Assembly (NCBI GenBank): GCA_040387375.1
Contig: JAZKDW010000065.1
Location: forward strand, 1 to 12,513
DNA length: 12,513 nucleotides
Direction: 5' to 3'
Source of the DNA: JAZKDW01 sp040387375
GTDB taxonomy: Bacteria; Pseudomonadota; Gammaproteobacteria; Burkholderiales; Burkholderiaceae_D
Shown piece by piece: positions 6,446-12,513 of the stretch. The first letter of the stretch is position 1. Each line of letters opens with the position of its first letter. The notes under the pieces are model-generated. The model did not search any database. It had not been told where the DNA came from and saw only the letters and a program-made list of their open reading frames with translations. Both the position numbers and the translations under genes were made by a program.

Positions 6446-7657
6446 TCATTGTTTGCCAACAGCCTCTTCGCAATCGTACCGATAAACCCAGTCGATGGCC
6501 CGGCGTTTGGCGCTATGCTTGCTAAAAGATGCGATACGAAATTGAATGTCACGCATCAGACGGGCAAAAGGCGAAGCCAAGTGGAACATCTCGCCGTTCG
6601 CCCTCGACCCTAATTGCACCCGCTTGGTGCGTTCGAGGCGAAGCCTTTCGTAGTCGAGCAATGCCGCATTGACGTCGGACGGATTGCGCGCGATGCACAA
6701 GCCGAGCACGTAGCCGTCCTCGATGCTCTGGGCTGCGCCCTGCGACATGAAAGGCAGCATCGGATGCGCGGCGTCGCCGAGCAGGGTGACGCGGCCCTGG
6801 CTCCAACCGGCCAATGGCTCGCGATCGTATAGTGCCCATTTGAAGGGTTGGTCGGTCGCCTCGATGATGCCCCGGACGACCGGATGCCAGCCGGCGAACT
6901 CATCCAATACTTCGCGCTTGTCCCCTTTTACAGACCAGGATTCCAATGTCCAGTCACGGGCAGGAACCACTCCGATCCAGTTCATCAGATTGCCGCCGGC
7001 CACGTAGTAGTGAACGAAGTGCCGTTGCGGTCCCCAGTAGGAATGGGTATTTTTTTCGATGCCGAATTGTTTCAACCGCTCGACAGGCGCCAGGCCACGC
7101 CATGCGACCAATCCGGAAAACCTCGGCTTCTCGGGCCCGAGCAATCCTGTGCGAATCACGGAGTGAACGCCGTCGGCGCCGATCAAGACATCGCCTCGTA
7201 CCTGCTCGCCGGAAGCGAGTTGCAGCGTCACCCCCTGCGCATCCTGCGTAAATCCGACGAATTTCGAAGCCAGGCGTACCGATTGCAGTCCGACGGCATC
7301 CGCAAGCATTGAATGCAGATGGGCCCGATGCACTTGGTAATAGGGCACGCCATACTCGGCGAGGCATGCCTCTCCCAGTGGAAAATTTCGGATGATGCGG
7401 CCGGAAGACCAGGAACGGGATTGACTTCCCTTCGGCGTTACGCCAACGGCCCGCAGCTGTTCGGCCAGGCCGAGTTTGTGCAGCACCTTGACCGCATTCG
7501 GGGTCATTTGCACGCCCGCGCCGACTTCGCGCAATTCCGGCGCCTGCTCGACCACCAGCACGTTTTCGTATCCCTGCTTGCGCAGCGCCAATGCCGCGGT
7601 CAACCCGCCAATCCCGGCGCCGGCGATGAGAATTCGTAAACGTGGATTGCTTGCCAT
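6446..7657 (-). CDS. FAD-dependent aromatic hydroxylase (NicC / salicylate hydroxylase-like class A monooxygenase)
   Basis: A 403-residue class A flavoprotein monooxygenase. Motifs: Rossmann GAGIGG (13-18) for the ADP part of FAD, DG motif IGADGVHSVIR (159-169), and GD motif LLGDAAHP (292-299). Using NAD(P)H and oxygen, such enzymes hydroxylate a phenolic or hydroxypyridine ring, some with decarboxylation. From its neighbours it probably makes a dihydroxypyridine for the NicX-like enzyme. Against being a strict NicC orthologue: as I recall the NicC active site, the His of GAGIHIGPN is Gln here (GAGVQMTPN) and the His of KPHMAQG is Phe (LPFMSQG), although RHFVHYY (212-218) keeps the His/Tyr pair. 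The start at 7657 is chosen over an upstream ATG at 7717 because AAAGGAAA lies about 7 bases before it and the Rossmann fold begins directly after. Confidence 0.9.
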   Translation of the reverse strand: MASNPRLRILIAGAGIGGLTAALALRKQGYENVLVVEQAPELREVGAGVQMTPNAVKVLHKLGLAEQLRAVGVTPKGSQSRSWSSGRIIRNFPLGEACLAEYGVPYYQVHRAHLHSMLADAVGLQSVRLASKFVGFTQDAQGVTLQLASGEQVRGDVLIGADGVHSVIRTGLLGPEKPRFSGLVAWRGLAPVERLKQFGIEKNTHSYWGPQRHFVHYYVAGGNLMNWIGVVPARDWTLESWSVKGDKREVLDEFAGWHPVVRGIIEATDQPFKWALYDREPLAGWSQGRVTLLGDAAHPMLPFMSQGAAQSIEDGYVLGLCIARNPSDVNAALLDYERLRLERTKRVQLGSRANGEMFHLASPFARLMRDIQFRIASFSKHSAKRRAIDWVYRYDCEEAVGKQ

Positions 7658-7748
7658 ATTGGTTTCCTTTGAAAAGCCGTTATTGTGCGTTGTTGTTATA
7701 TACGGTGCATGTTTCATAAGCCGGACATCCGGCGTGCGGCGGATCGCG

Positions 7749-8402
7749 TTACGAAAGCGGCGGCATCGCCGGTCCTCGTCTTGCGTACTCGCCCATTACC
7801 CGGATAGCCTCCGCCAGGGACACCACGTCGCCGTATTTCTGCGCCATGTCGAACAGGCTCGCATGATGCGGGGCAAGCGCCCGGTCGCCGACGCAGTCTT
7901 CAACGATAATCGGACGGAAGTTGAAGCTCATTGCATCCACCACGGACGCCCGCACACAACCGCTGGTGGTGCAGCCGGCGAAAAAAACCGTATCGATTTG
8001 GCGGTAGGTCAGCCATGCAGCCAGGTCGGTGCCGAAAAACGCCGAAGGCTGCGTCTTGCACACGACGTAGTCTTCTTCCCGTACTTCCAGTTCAGGTACG
8101 ATCTGGCTTTGCACATTGTCGTCGGTCAGCCCGGCCAGGGTTGGCATCTTCATGCAAAAGACGCCGCGTGTGGCCGGCGTGTAAACAATCCGGGTAAATG
8201 CCAGCGGCAGTTTCGCTTCGCGCGCCGCCCGCAGCAGCTCCACCGTCGCGTCAATGCTGGCGGCAATGTTGCCGCCGCCCAGTACTGCAGAATCGTTAAA
8301 GCCGTTCACGAAGTCGACGATCACGACGGCGGGGCGGCTGCCATAGCCGCAGCGCTGTCCCAAACCTTGCAGGCTATAGATGAGTTGGGCGTCGGTCGTC
8401 AC
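7749..8402 (-). CDS. Isochorismatase-family amidohydrolase, NicF-like (maleamate amidohydrolase)
   Basis: A 217-residue cysteine hydrolase of the isochorismatase / N-carbamoylsarcosine amidase family. The catalytic triad is readable as Asp30 (VVIVDFVNGF), Lys116 (VVCKTQPSAFFGT) and Cys149 (AGCTTSGCVRASVVDA). Within a NicX-type operon the expected reaction is maleamate plus water to maleate and ammonia, in the cytoplasm. It starts with GTG at 8402, seven bases after the stop of the NicX-like gene. AAAGGG, ten bases upstream, overlaps the end of that gene, which indicates translational coupling. The gap of 91 bases to the hydroxylase gene is the widest break in this part of the operon. Other amidohydrolase substrates (carbamoyl compounds) are possible; the pathway context favours maleamate. 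Confidence 0.88.
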   Translation of the reverse strand: MTTDAQLIYSLQGLGQRCGYGSRPAVVIVDFVNGFNDSAVLGGGNIAASIDATVELLRAAREAKLPLAFTRIVYTPATRGVFCMKMPTLAGLTDDNVQSQIVPELEVREEDYVVCKTQPSAFFGTDLAAWLTYRQIDTVFFAGCTTSGCVRASVVDAMSFNFRPIIVEDCVGDRALAPHHASLFDMAQKYGDVVSLAEAIRVMGEYARRGPAMPPLS

Positions 8403-8409
8403 TGCGTAC

Positions 8410-9486
8410 TCACCCTTTCTTTAAGCCGGAGCGGGCTTTTTCGTTCTCGACGACGAAATTCACAGGCGCCAGCCTGCCCGCGCTTTCGGCCAGCACTGCC
8501 GGAGCGACGAGCACGCCGTCTTCAATGATCTTTTCATCCTCGATCCACACCGAGTGTTCGGTCAACACGGCATCGGGATGATTTTCGCCGCCGCCCGGCT
8601 CCCACCAGGGAATGCCGAGCCCGACCGCGTTGCTGCCCATGGCGCGCATGTCCTCGATAAAGGATGTTCCGGTGACCCGCGCCGCGGGATGCAATCCGTG
8701 CGTGAAATGAATCACCGAACCGTACTCGCCGCCGCCGGCGCGCAGAAGCGCCCGCTCCAGCGCGAATCGCGATGCGCCGCCGCCGGACACTTTGCGTATG
8801 CGGCCATCGACGGTCAATGTGATGGGCAGGGAAACAGGCTCGTAAAATTCGTGGAAACTGGAGCTGACGACAATCTCGCCCTTGACCGTTTCGATCTGGG
8901 GCGCGATGGAGCATGACCCCGGCACCAGATACATGCCCGGCTTGTCCGCATGGCGGGGTTTGGCGAGGCCGGATTTGGCCAATATGAAACTGACGTCGGT
9001 GCCGTTACGCGTGGTGATGCGGCAGCGCTTGCCCACCGCCGCGGTGAACACGCGGTCGAAGCCATCCTGCGCTTCGAAATATTGATCCAGATCCACCGCC
9101 CCGAACAGGCGGTAAAACGCGCCGGCATGCATGTCGCCGCCGAGCATGTACCGCACGCGCTGCGTTTTCATCGCCTCGTCATGGGCATGCGAACCCGCGA
9201 AGTAAGGGAAAGTCAAATCCACCCAGACATCGCACGACTTGACCAATAGCGCCTGGGCTTTTGAAATATAAGGGTCGGCAAGCTGCCCTTGGAATGGCAG
9301 TTGAGGTCCGGTAGAGATCAAGGCGCGTGCGCCGATCCGCTCGGCCGCCGCGAAAACGGCATGCGCAACCCGCATGTCTGTCGCCGTATCGGTAGTCACA
9401 ACCACTTCTTCGCCGCGACGCACGCACATCAGGTCGCCCAGAAGAACTTCGGCTGCCCGCAGCAATTCATAGGCATTGGGAGTCAT
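8410..9486 (-). CDS. NicX-like 2,5-dihydroxypyridine 5,6-dioxygenase (M29 aminopeptidase-like fold)
   Basis: A 358-residue protein of the group shared by NicX and M29 aminopeptidases. NicX opens 2,5-dihydroxypyridine to N-formylmaleamate with Fe(II) and oxygen; the ligands reported for Pseudomonas putida NicX are His265, His318 and Asp320. Here the aligned positions appear to be His260 (SVIHFTHGLHP) and the H-x-D pair His303/Asp305 (ENHPDAV), at nearly the same spacing, followed by VWIEDEKIIEDG. Overall similarity to the textbook NicX is modest by eye, so the substrate may be a related dihydroxypyridine. The open frame extends 81 codons upstream through the maleate isomerase remnant, but the start at 9486 is preferred: GGAGG sits 5 bases before it and the extension is out of frame with a better gene. 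An ATG at 9498 overlapping the preceding stop is the alternative. Confidence 0.82.
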   Translation of the reverse strand: MTPNAYELLRAAEVLLGDLMCVRRGEEVVVTTDTATDMRVAHAVFAAAERIGARALISTGPQLPFQGQLADPYISKAQALLVKSCDVWVDLTFPYFAGSHAHDEAMKTQRVRYMLGGDMHAGAFYRLFGAVDLDQYFEAQDGFDRVFTAAVGKRCRITTRNGTDVSFILAKSGLAKPRHADKPGMYLVPGSCSIAPQIETVKGEIVVSSSFHEFYEPVSLPITLTVDGRIRKVSGGGASRFALERALLRAGGGEYGSVIHFTHGLHPAARVTGTSFIEDMRAMGSNAVGLGIPWWEPGGGENHPDAVLTEHSVWIEDEKIIEDGVLVAPAVLAESAGRLAPVNFVVENEKARSGLKKG

Positions 9487-9490
9487 GCCA

Positions 9491-9496
9491 TCCTCC
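9491..9496 (-). promoter_or_regulatory. Ribosome binding site deciding the NicX-like start
   Basis: GGAGGA on the minus strand lies four to five bases before the ATG at 9486 and immediately after the TGA of the maleate isomerase remnant (9500-9498). It supports the shorter, 358-residue protein and implies coupling of its translation to the remnant upstream. Confidence 0.65.
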
Positions 9497-9497
9497 A

Positions 9498-9743
9498 TCA
9501 ATAGTTTCCACCGAGAAGCCGACCGGCATTCGGCGCTTTCCGCTCGATCCCCTGCCTTTGAAGCATGGTGTACACGGTGCAGCTGGCAGCCGATAGGACG
9601 GGCAATCCGTACATATCTTCGACGATCGGAATCGGCGCTCGGGCGCGATCGCTTCGCGCGCGTAGCATCGCCGGGATTTCGGTCTCCATCGTGGTGTTGG
9701 AACCCGGGACGATCTGGCCGATCCGACAATTAAGCTTGTTCAT
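9498..9743 (-). pseudogene. Internally deleted maleate isomerase (NicE-like, Asp/Glu racemase superfamily)
   Basis: An intact 81-codon frame that joins the two ends of a maleate cis-trans isomerase. Residues 1-30 (CRIGQIVPGSNTTMETEIPA and MLRAR) match the NicE N terminus. Residues about 45-81 (YGLPVLSAASCTVYTMLQRQ, then NAGRLLGG) match the C-terminal end. About 170 central residues of a protein normally near 250 are missing, including the regions that hold both catalytic cysteines of the family, so maleate isomerase activity is not expected. The fusion joint lies around residues 31-44. A strong AAGGAGG site precedes the ATG by about 4 bases, and the stop overlaps an ATG of the next frame (TGATG). 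The retained small frame may serve only to couple translation of amidase to the NicX-like gene, or it is decaying. Confidence 0.8.
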
Positions 9744-9763
9744 GAACCCTCCTTATCGTTGAT

Positions 9764-11176
9764 TCAGGGCTTTAATGCGAGCGGCGGCCGGCGCAGCGGC
9801 ACGGTTTCTTCGGCTTCGAATGCTCTGGCAGCACGCAGCACCAGAGCGTCGTCGAAACGGCGTCCGACGATCTGCAAGCCAATCGGCAGCCCCGCCGGCG
9901 TAAAGCCGCAAGGAATGGATGCGGCCGGCTGTTGCGTCAAATTGAACGGATAGCCGAAGGGCACCCACGCCCGAGACTCATTGTATTTTTCGAAACCTTC
10001 CGGTTCCCACCGCTCCGCAGGAAAGGCCGGCACCGCTACCGTGGGTGTCAGCAGCAGATCATAGGTGGCGTGAAATTGCGCCATTTTCGCGGCCAGGGTC
10101 CGTTTCACATCTTGCGCCGCCAGATATTGGCCCAGCGTCATGTTGCGTCCGTGGCTGAGTATTTCGCGCAACTGCGGCCCAAGCAGCAGTTCCTGCTCCG
10201 GCGTCAGCTTGGACAGCGCATGCATGTATCCCGCCATGAACGTCGTCTTGTAAGCGGCTATCGGATCGCTGATCGGCGGGTCGACTTGTTCGACATGGGC
10301 ACCGAGGCGGCTAAACACCGCAGCCGCAGCCCGGACTGCCTCGGCCACGGCCGGATCCACTTCGCGCGCATAGCCCAGGGTCGGGCTGAACGCGATGCGC
10401 AGGCCGGCAATCCCTTTATCCAGTGACGCCAGATAATCCACATGATCGGCCGGCAACGCTTCCGGGTCGCGCAGATCCGGAAGCGCGATCGCATTCATCA
10501 CGATTGCTGCGTCTTGCACGCTGCGGGTGAGCGGCCCGGGAGACGACAATCCTCCTGCGACGTTTCCCGGATGGGTGGGAACACGGCCACCAGTCGCCTT
10601 GAATCCGAAAATGCCGGTCAATGCGGCGGGAATCCGGATCGATCCGCCCGCGTCGGTCGCCAGGGCCAACGGACCGATCCCGGCTGCCACTGCCGCCGCC
10701 CCGCCGCCACTCGATCCGCCCGTCGTCATCTGCAGATTCCAAGGGTTGCGCGTGATGCCGGTCAAAGGACTGATCGTGACGGGACCGGCTCCGAATTCGG
10801 GACTAGTGGTAATCCCGAGGATGACGCCGCCCTGCTCCAGCACGCGGTCGACGATCGGCGCGCTTTCGGTCGCGGGAGCATCGCTGGTAATGCGCGAACC
10901 GCGGCGTGTCGCGAAACCCTTGGCGACCAGCGTGTCCTTGACGGAAAAAGGTACGCCGTCCAGCGCGCCCCTTTGCTCGCCGCGCAGCCAACGCTGCTCC
11001 GACTCGCGCGCCAATGCGAGCGTAAGGTCTTCGCGAACTTGCGAAAAAGCGTTGATCTGTCCGTTCAGCGCTGCCAGTCGGTTCAGCGTCGCCTTCGCGA
11101 CCTCCAGCGGCGACAGCTCGCGCCGGTGAAAGCGATGCGAGAGTTCGGCAATCGAATAAAATCCCAGGTCGGACAA
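9764..11176 (-). CDS. Amidase signature family hydrolase (first gene of module 2 operon)
   Basis: A 470-residue amidase signature enzyme. The Ser-cisSer-Lys triad is clear: Lys80 (GVPFSVKDT), cis-Ser155 (MTTGGSSGGGAA) and nucleophile Ser179 (TDAGGSIRIP), at the family's characteristic spacings of 75 and 24. It hydrolyses a carboxamide or imide bond in the cytoplasm. No GatB or GatC is nearby, so a catabolic role is likely rather than tRNA amidation. In this operon it could release a carboxylate from an amide substrate such as a pyridine carboxamide, or remove formate from N-formylmaleamate in place of the missing NicD. Both are inferences. It starts with TTG at 11176, supported by AGGAG six bases upstream. 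Its stop lies 20 bases before the maleate isomerase remnant. It is divergent from the second IclR gene. Confidence 0.92.
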   Translation of the reverse strand: MSDLGFYSIAELSHRFHRRELSPLEVAKATLNRLAALNGQINAFSQVREDLTLALARESEQRWLRGEQRGALDGVPFSVKDTLVAKGFATRRGSRITSDAPATESAPIVDRVLEQGGVILGITTSPEFGAGPVTISPLTGITRNPWNLQMTTGGSSGGGAAAVAAGIGPLALATDAGGSIRIPAALTGIFGFKATGGRVPTHPGNVAGGLSSPGPLTRSVQDAAIVMNAIALPDLRDPEALPADHVDYLASLDKGIAGLRIAFSPTLGYAREVDPAVAEAVRAAAAVFSRLGAHVEQVDPPISDPIAAYKTTFMAGYMHALSKLTPEQELLLGPQLREILSHGRNMTLGQYLAAQDVKRTLAAKMAQFHATYDLLLTPTVAVPAFPAERWEPEGFEKYNESRAWVPFGYPFNLTQQPAASIPCGFTPAGLPIGLQIVGRRFDDALVLRAARAFEAEETVPLRRPPLALKP

Positions 11177-11182
11177 AGTACT

Positions 11183-11187
11183 CTCCT
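11183..11187 (-). promoter_or_regulatory. Ribosome binding site supporting a TTG start for the amidase
   Basis: AGGAG on the minus strand ends six bases before TTG at 11176-11174. There is no ATG in better position, so the rare start codon is the best reading. It would lower initiation at the head of the operon. Confidence 0.6.
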
Positions 11188-11263
11188 GATACGGACCAAC
11201 CTTGTCCTCATGGATTTAGATTGGCCCGCAGTTTTTTCGTTATTAGTGCCAACATCGATTCTC

Positions 11264-11278
11264 TTTCGCTATGCGAAA
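11264..11278. promoter_or_regulatory. Candidate IclR-family operator TTTCGCTATGCGAAA
   Basis: A perfect inverted repeat of two 6-bp arms with a 3-base centre lies between the divergent amidase and IclR genes. Length, symmetry and composition (TTTCGC/GCGAAA) fit known IclR-type operators. It lies roughly 17-31 bases downstream of the start predicted for the amidase operon promoter, a position that would suit repression of that operon. Confidence 0.5.
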
Positions 11279-11301
11279 ATCATGTTTGCAAATTATGATG
11301 C

Positions 11302-11331
11302 ATACTAACTACATACTATTCTTGGTGTCAA
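11302..11331 (-). promoter_or_regulatory. Candidate sigma70 promoter of the amidase-NicX operon
   Basis: On the minus strand a consensus TTGACA (11331-11326) is followed after 18 bases by TAGTAT (11307-11302). The transcript would start near 11295, giving a leader of about 120 bases before the TTG start and carrying the TTTCGCTATGCGAAA palindrome. The surrounding segment is AT-rich compared with the genes on both sides. Confidence 0.5.
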
Positions 11332-11352
11332 CAAACATATGGGTTTTTTGAA

Positions 11353-12192
11353 ATGAGAAGAAAAACAGGCCTGCTGGTCGATACCTTGCCCATGCGGGAC
11401 GAAGCCGCGACCAGCCAGGACCCCGGCCGGCAATACGTCACCGCGCTAGCGCGCGGCTTAAGCATTCTGCGTGCGTTTACATCGGGCGAAGCATCGCTGG
11501 GCAATCAGGAGCTGGCGGAACGCACCGGATTGACGAACCCCACCGTATCGCGGCTGACATTCACCTTGACCAAGCTCGGCTATCTGGCGTACTCACCCCA
11601 GACCGGCAGGTATCGGCTCGGCATGTCCGCGCTGGCTTTCGGCTACTGGGCGATGGCAAACAACTATGTGCGGCAGATTGCCAAGCCATTGATGGAACAA
11701 GCGTCGCGCGAATTGAATCTATGTTGCGCGCTCGGTTATCGGGAACAACTCGAAATGGTGTATCTCGAGCATGCGCGCGGCTCGGGCGCGTTGATGCTGC
11801 GCCTGGAACCCGGCTCGCGTACGCCCATCACCACCACAGCCATGGGCCGCGCAATCATCGCCGTCATGGAAGAAGGCGAGCGTGAAGCACTGATGCACGA
11901 CTTGAAGGACCGCCACCCGGAAACATGGCCGGCGCTCAAGCAAGGGGTCGTCGACAGCATCAAGGATTACCGCACGCGCGGCTTCACGATATCGGCTGGC
12001 GATTGGGAGCGGGAAATCAATGCGGTAGGCATTCCCCTGGTGTTACAGGACGGATATCAGCCGATGGCGCTCATTCTTGCCGGCGCTGTTTACACGCTAA
12101 GCCGTGAACAACTGATCGCGGAAGTGGGTCCGCGCCTGGTGCAACTGGCCCGGCAGGTCGAGGAAGGATTGAAGACCATCCAGAATCGATGA
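11353..12192 (+). CDS. IclR-family transcriptional regulator (module 2)
   Basis: A 279-residue IclR-type regulator. After a tail of about 27 residues comes the winged helix-turn-helix: YVTALARGLSILRAF (28-42), then LGNQELAERTGLTNPTVSRL (49-68) and the wing ending GRYRLGMSALAFG. The C-terminal effector domain has CCALGYREQLEMVYLEHARG, TTTAMGRAIIAVM and the late AVGIPLVLQDGYQPMALILA strands. It resembles regulators of aromatic acid catabolism and is only distantly similar to the other IclR protein in this window. It is divergent from the seven-gene operon across 176 bases containing a palindromic operator candidate and a good promoter, so it most likely controls that operon. The ATG at 11353 lacks a strong ribosome binding site; ATG at 11392 is possible. 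Confidence 0.94.
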   Translation: MRRKTGLLVDTLPMRDEAATSQDPGRQYVTALARGLSILRAFTSGEASLGNQELAERTGLTNPTVSRLTFTLTKLGYLAYSPQTGRYRLGMSALAFGYWAMANNYVRQIAKPLMEQASRELNLCCALGYREQLEMVYLEHARGSGALMLRLEPGSRTPITTTAMGRAIIAVMEEGEREALMHDLKDRHPETWPALKQGVVDSIKDYRTRGFTISAGDWEREINAVGIPLVLQDGYQPMALILAGAVYTLSREQLIAEVGPRLVQLARQVEEGLKTIQNR

Positions 12193-12348
12193 TTTCCCGC
12201 GTCGTTTTTTGGGCCGGGCCGCTGTCGTTCATCCGGCGGATACACTCACTGAAATCGCCTATGCCGCGCTTTTGCATGCCGGTTCCCCCCAGCCTTGGAA
12301 TGCGAGAGAAGGAAAAAATGTTATCTCCGAGGCTAATCGCGGTATATA
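12193..12348. other. Non-coding stretch with no recognised feature
   Basis: No protein similarity, terminator or promoter could be recognised in the 156 bases that follow the second IclR gene. There is a GC-rich patch (GGGCCGGGCCG near 12210) without a following T-run. Together with the repeats to its right this gives more than 300 bases without a gene. Confidence 0.5.
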
Positions 12349-12349
12349 G

Positions 12350-12458
12350 GTTCAGACTCGACATACTGTGGCAATGCCATCGCTGACGAAGGTATGTCGA
12401 GTCTGACCCTGAGCCTTTTCGCTGGCGAAGGTATGTCGAGTCTGACCCTGAGCCTTTG
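12350..12458. repeat. 39-bp tandem duplication with an inverted half-copy
   Basis: Two adjacent 39-bp units, 12381-12419 and 12420-12458, differ at only two positions (unit position 6, A or G, and the last base, T or G). Each contains GTATGTCGAGTCTGACCC. An inverted copy of that core, TCAGACTCGACATAC, lies at 12352-12366. It pairs perfectly over 15 bp with 12392-12406 around a 25-base loop. GTCTGACCC-type palindromic repeats are often found near REP-associated tyrosine (IS200-like) transposases, so this may be the flank of such an element, but that link is from memory. Confidence 0.7.
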
Positions 12459-12505
12459 CGTCGCGCTTCAATTTGCGGGTAGCGAAGCGGTCTGCCGCGT
12501 TGATC

Positions 12506-12513
12506 GGAGGTGA
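12506..12513 (+). promoter_or_regulatory. Perfect Shine-Dalgarno sequence at the right edge
   Basis: The last eight bases are GGAGGTGA, fully complementary to the 16S rRNA anti-Shine-Dalgarno. A plus-strand gene probably starts within about ten bases beyond the window, perhaps the transposase linked to the upstream repeats. Confidence 0.4.

Noticed and set aside
7720..7733. GCCGG-ACAT-CCGGC hairpin between the amidohydrolase and hydroxylase genes as a terminator
   Set aside because: The stem is only 5 bp and no T-run follows on the minus strand; the operon most likely continues.
7476..8528. Long plus-strand open frame of 350 codons
   Set aside because: Antisense to the amidohydrolase and hydroxylase genes, which have clear catalytic motifs. 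The composition is Arg/His/Pro-rich as expected for a shadow frame in GC-rich DNA.
9764..11176. Amidase as GatA of the tRNA amidotransferase
   Set aside because: No gatB or gatC is adjacent, and the gene heads a catabolic operon under an IclR regulator; the amidase signature alone is not specific to GatA.
10442..11308. Plus-strand open frame of 288 codons
   Set aside because: Antisense to the amidase with its complete triad; no family features.
12381..12458. CRISPR-like repeat
   Set aside because: Only two units, directly adjacent with no spacer between them, so a tandem duplication rather than an array.

Overview
The window looks like an accessory catabolic region of a Burkholderiales-type betaproteobacterium. 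The basis is two periplasmic Bug-family binding proteins without membrane partners, IclR regulators next to aromatic or pyridine catabolic genes, and overall protein style. A guess at Oxalobacteraceae or Alcaligenaceae would be weak. No tRNA, rRNA or CRISPR array was seen.

Layout. The left edge (about 1-110) carries mobile debris: a stretch matching the terminal repeat style of an IS256-family element running off the window, and a decayed hairpin typical of bacterial group II introns. Module 1 (153-4363) is an IclR regulator (+) divergent from a minus-strand operon: a VanA-type Rieske oxygenase, a Bug binding protein and a homologue of 4,5-dihydroxyphthalate decarboxylase (Pht5). Its sampled lines are mostly about 47-52% GC. 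The join (4364-4545) holds a roughly 26-codon fragment of a chemotaxis receptor signalling domain, directly abutting the stop codon of the next gene.

Module 2 (4545-12192) is richer in GC (about 62-72% in sampled lines). It is a seven-gene minus-strand operon, read from right to left: amidase, an internally deleted maleate isomerase (NicE) remnant, a NicX-like 2,5-dihydroxypyridine dioxygenase, a NicF-like maleamate amidohydrolase, an FAD aromatic hydroxylase, a second Bug protein and a flavin reductase-like protein. A second IclR regulator (+) is divergent from it. The right tail (12193-12513) has no recognisable gene, but it has a 39-bp tandem repeat with an inverted half-copy and ends in a perfect Shine-Dalgarno sequence pointing off the window.

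How it may work. Module 2 reads as a variant of the lower nicotinate/2,5-dihydroxypyridine route: the hydroxylase forms a dihydroxypyridine, the NicX-like enzyme opens the ring to N-formylmaleamate, and the NicF-like enzyme turns maleamate into maleate. Two textbook steps are absent as intact genes. There is no alpha/beta-hydrolase deformylase (NicD), for which the amidase is a candidate replacement, and the maleate isomerase has lost its core. Module 1 could supply an upstream hydroxylation and decarboxylation of a dicarboxylated ring, but that link is speculative; the two modules may simply be neighbours brought together by recombination.
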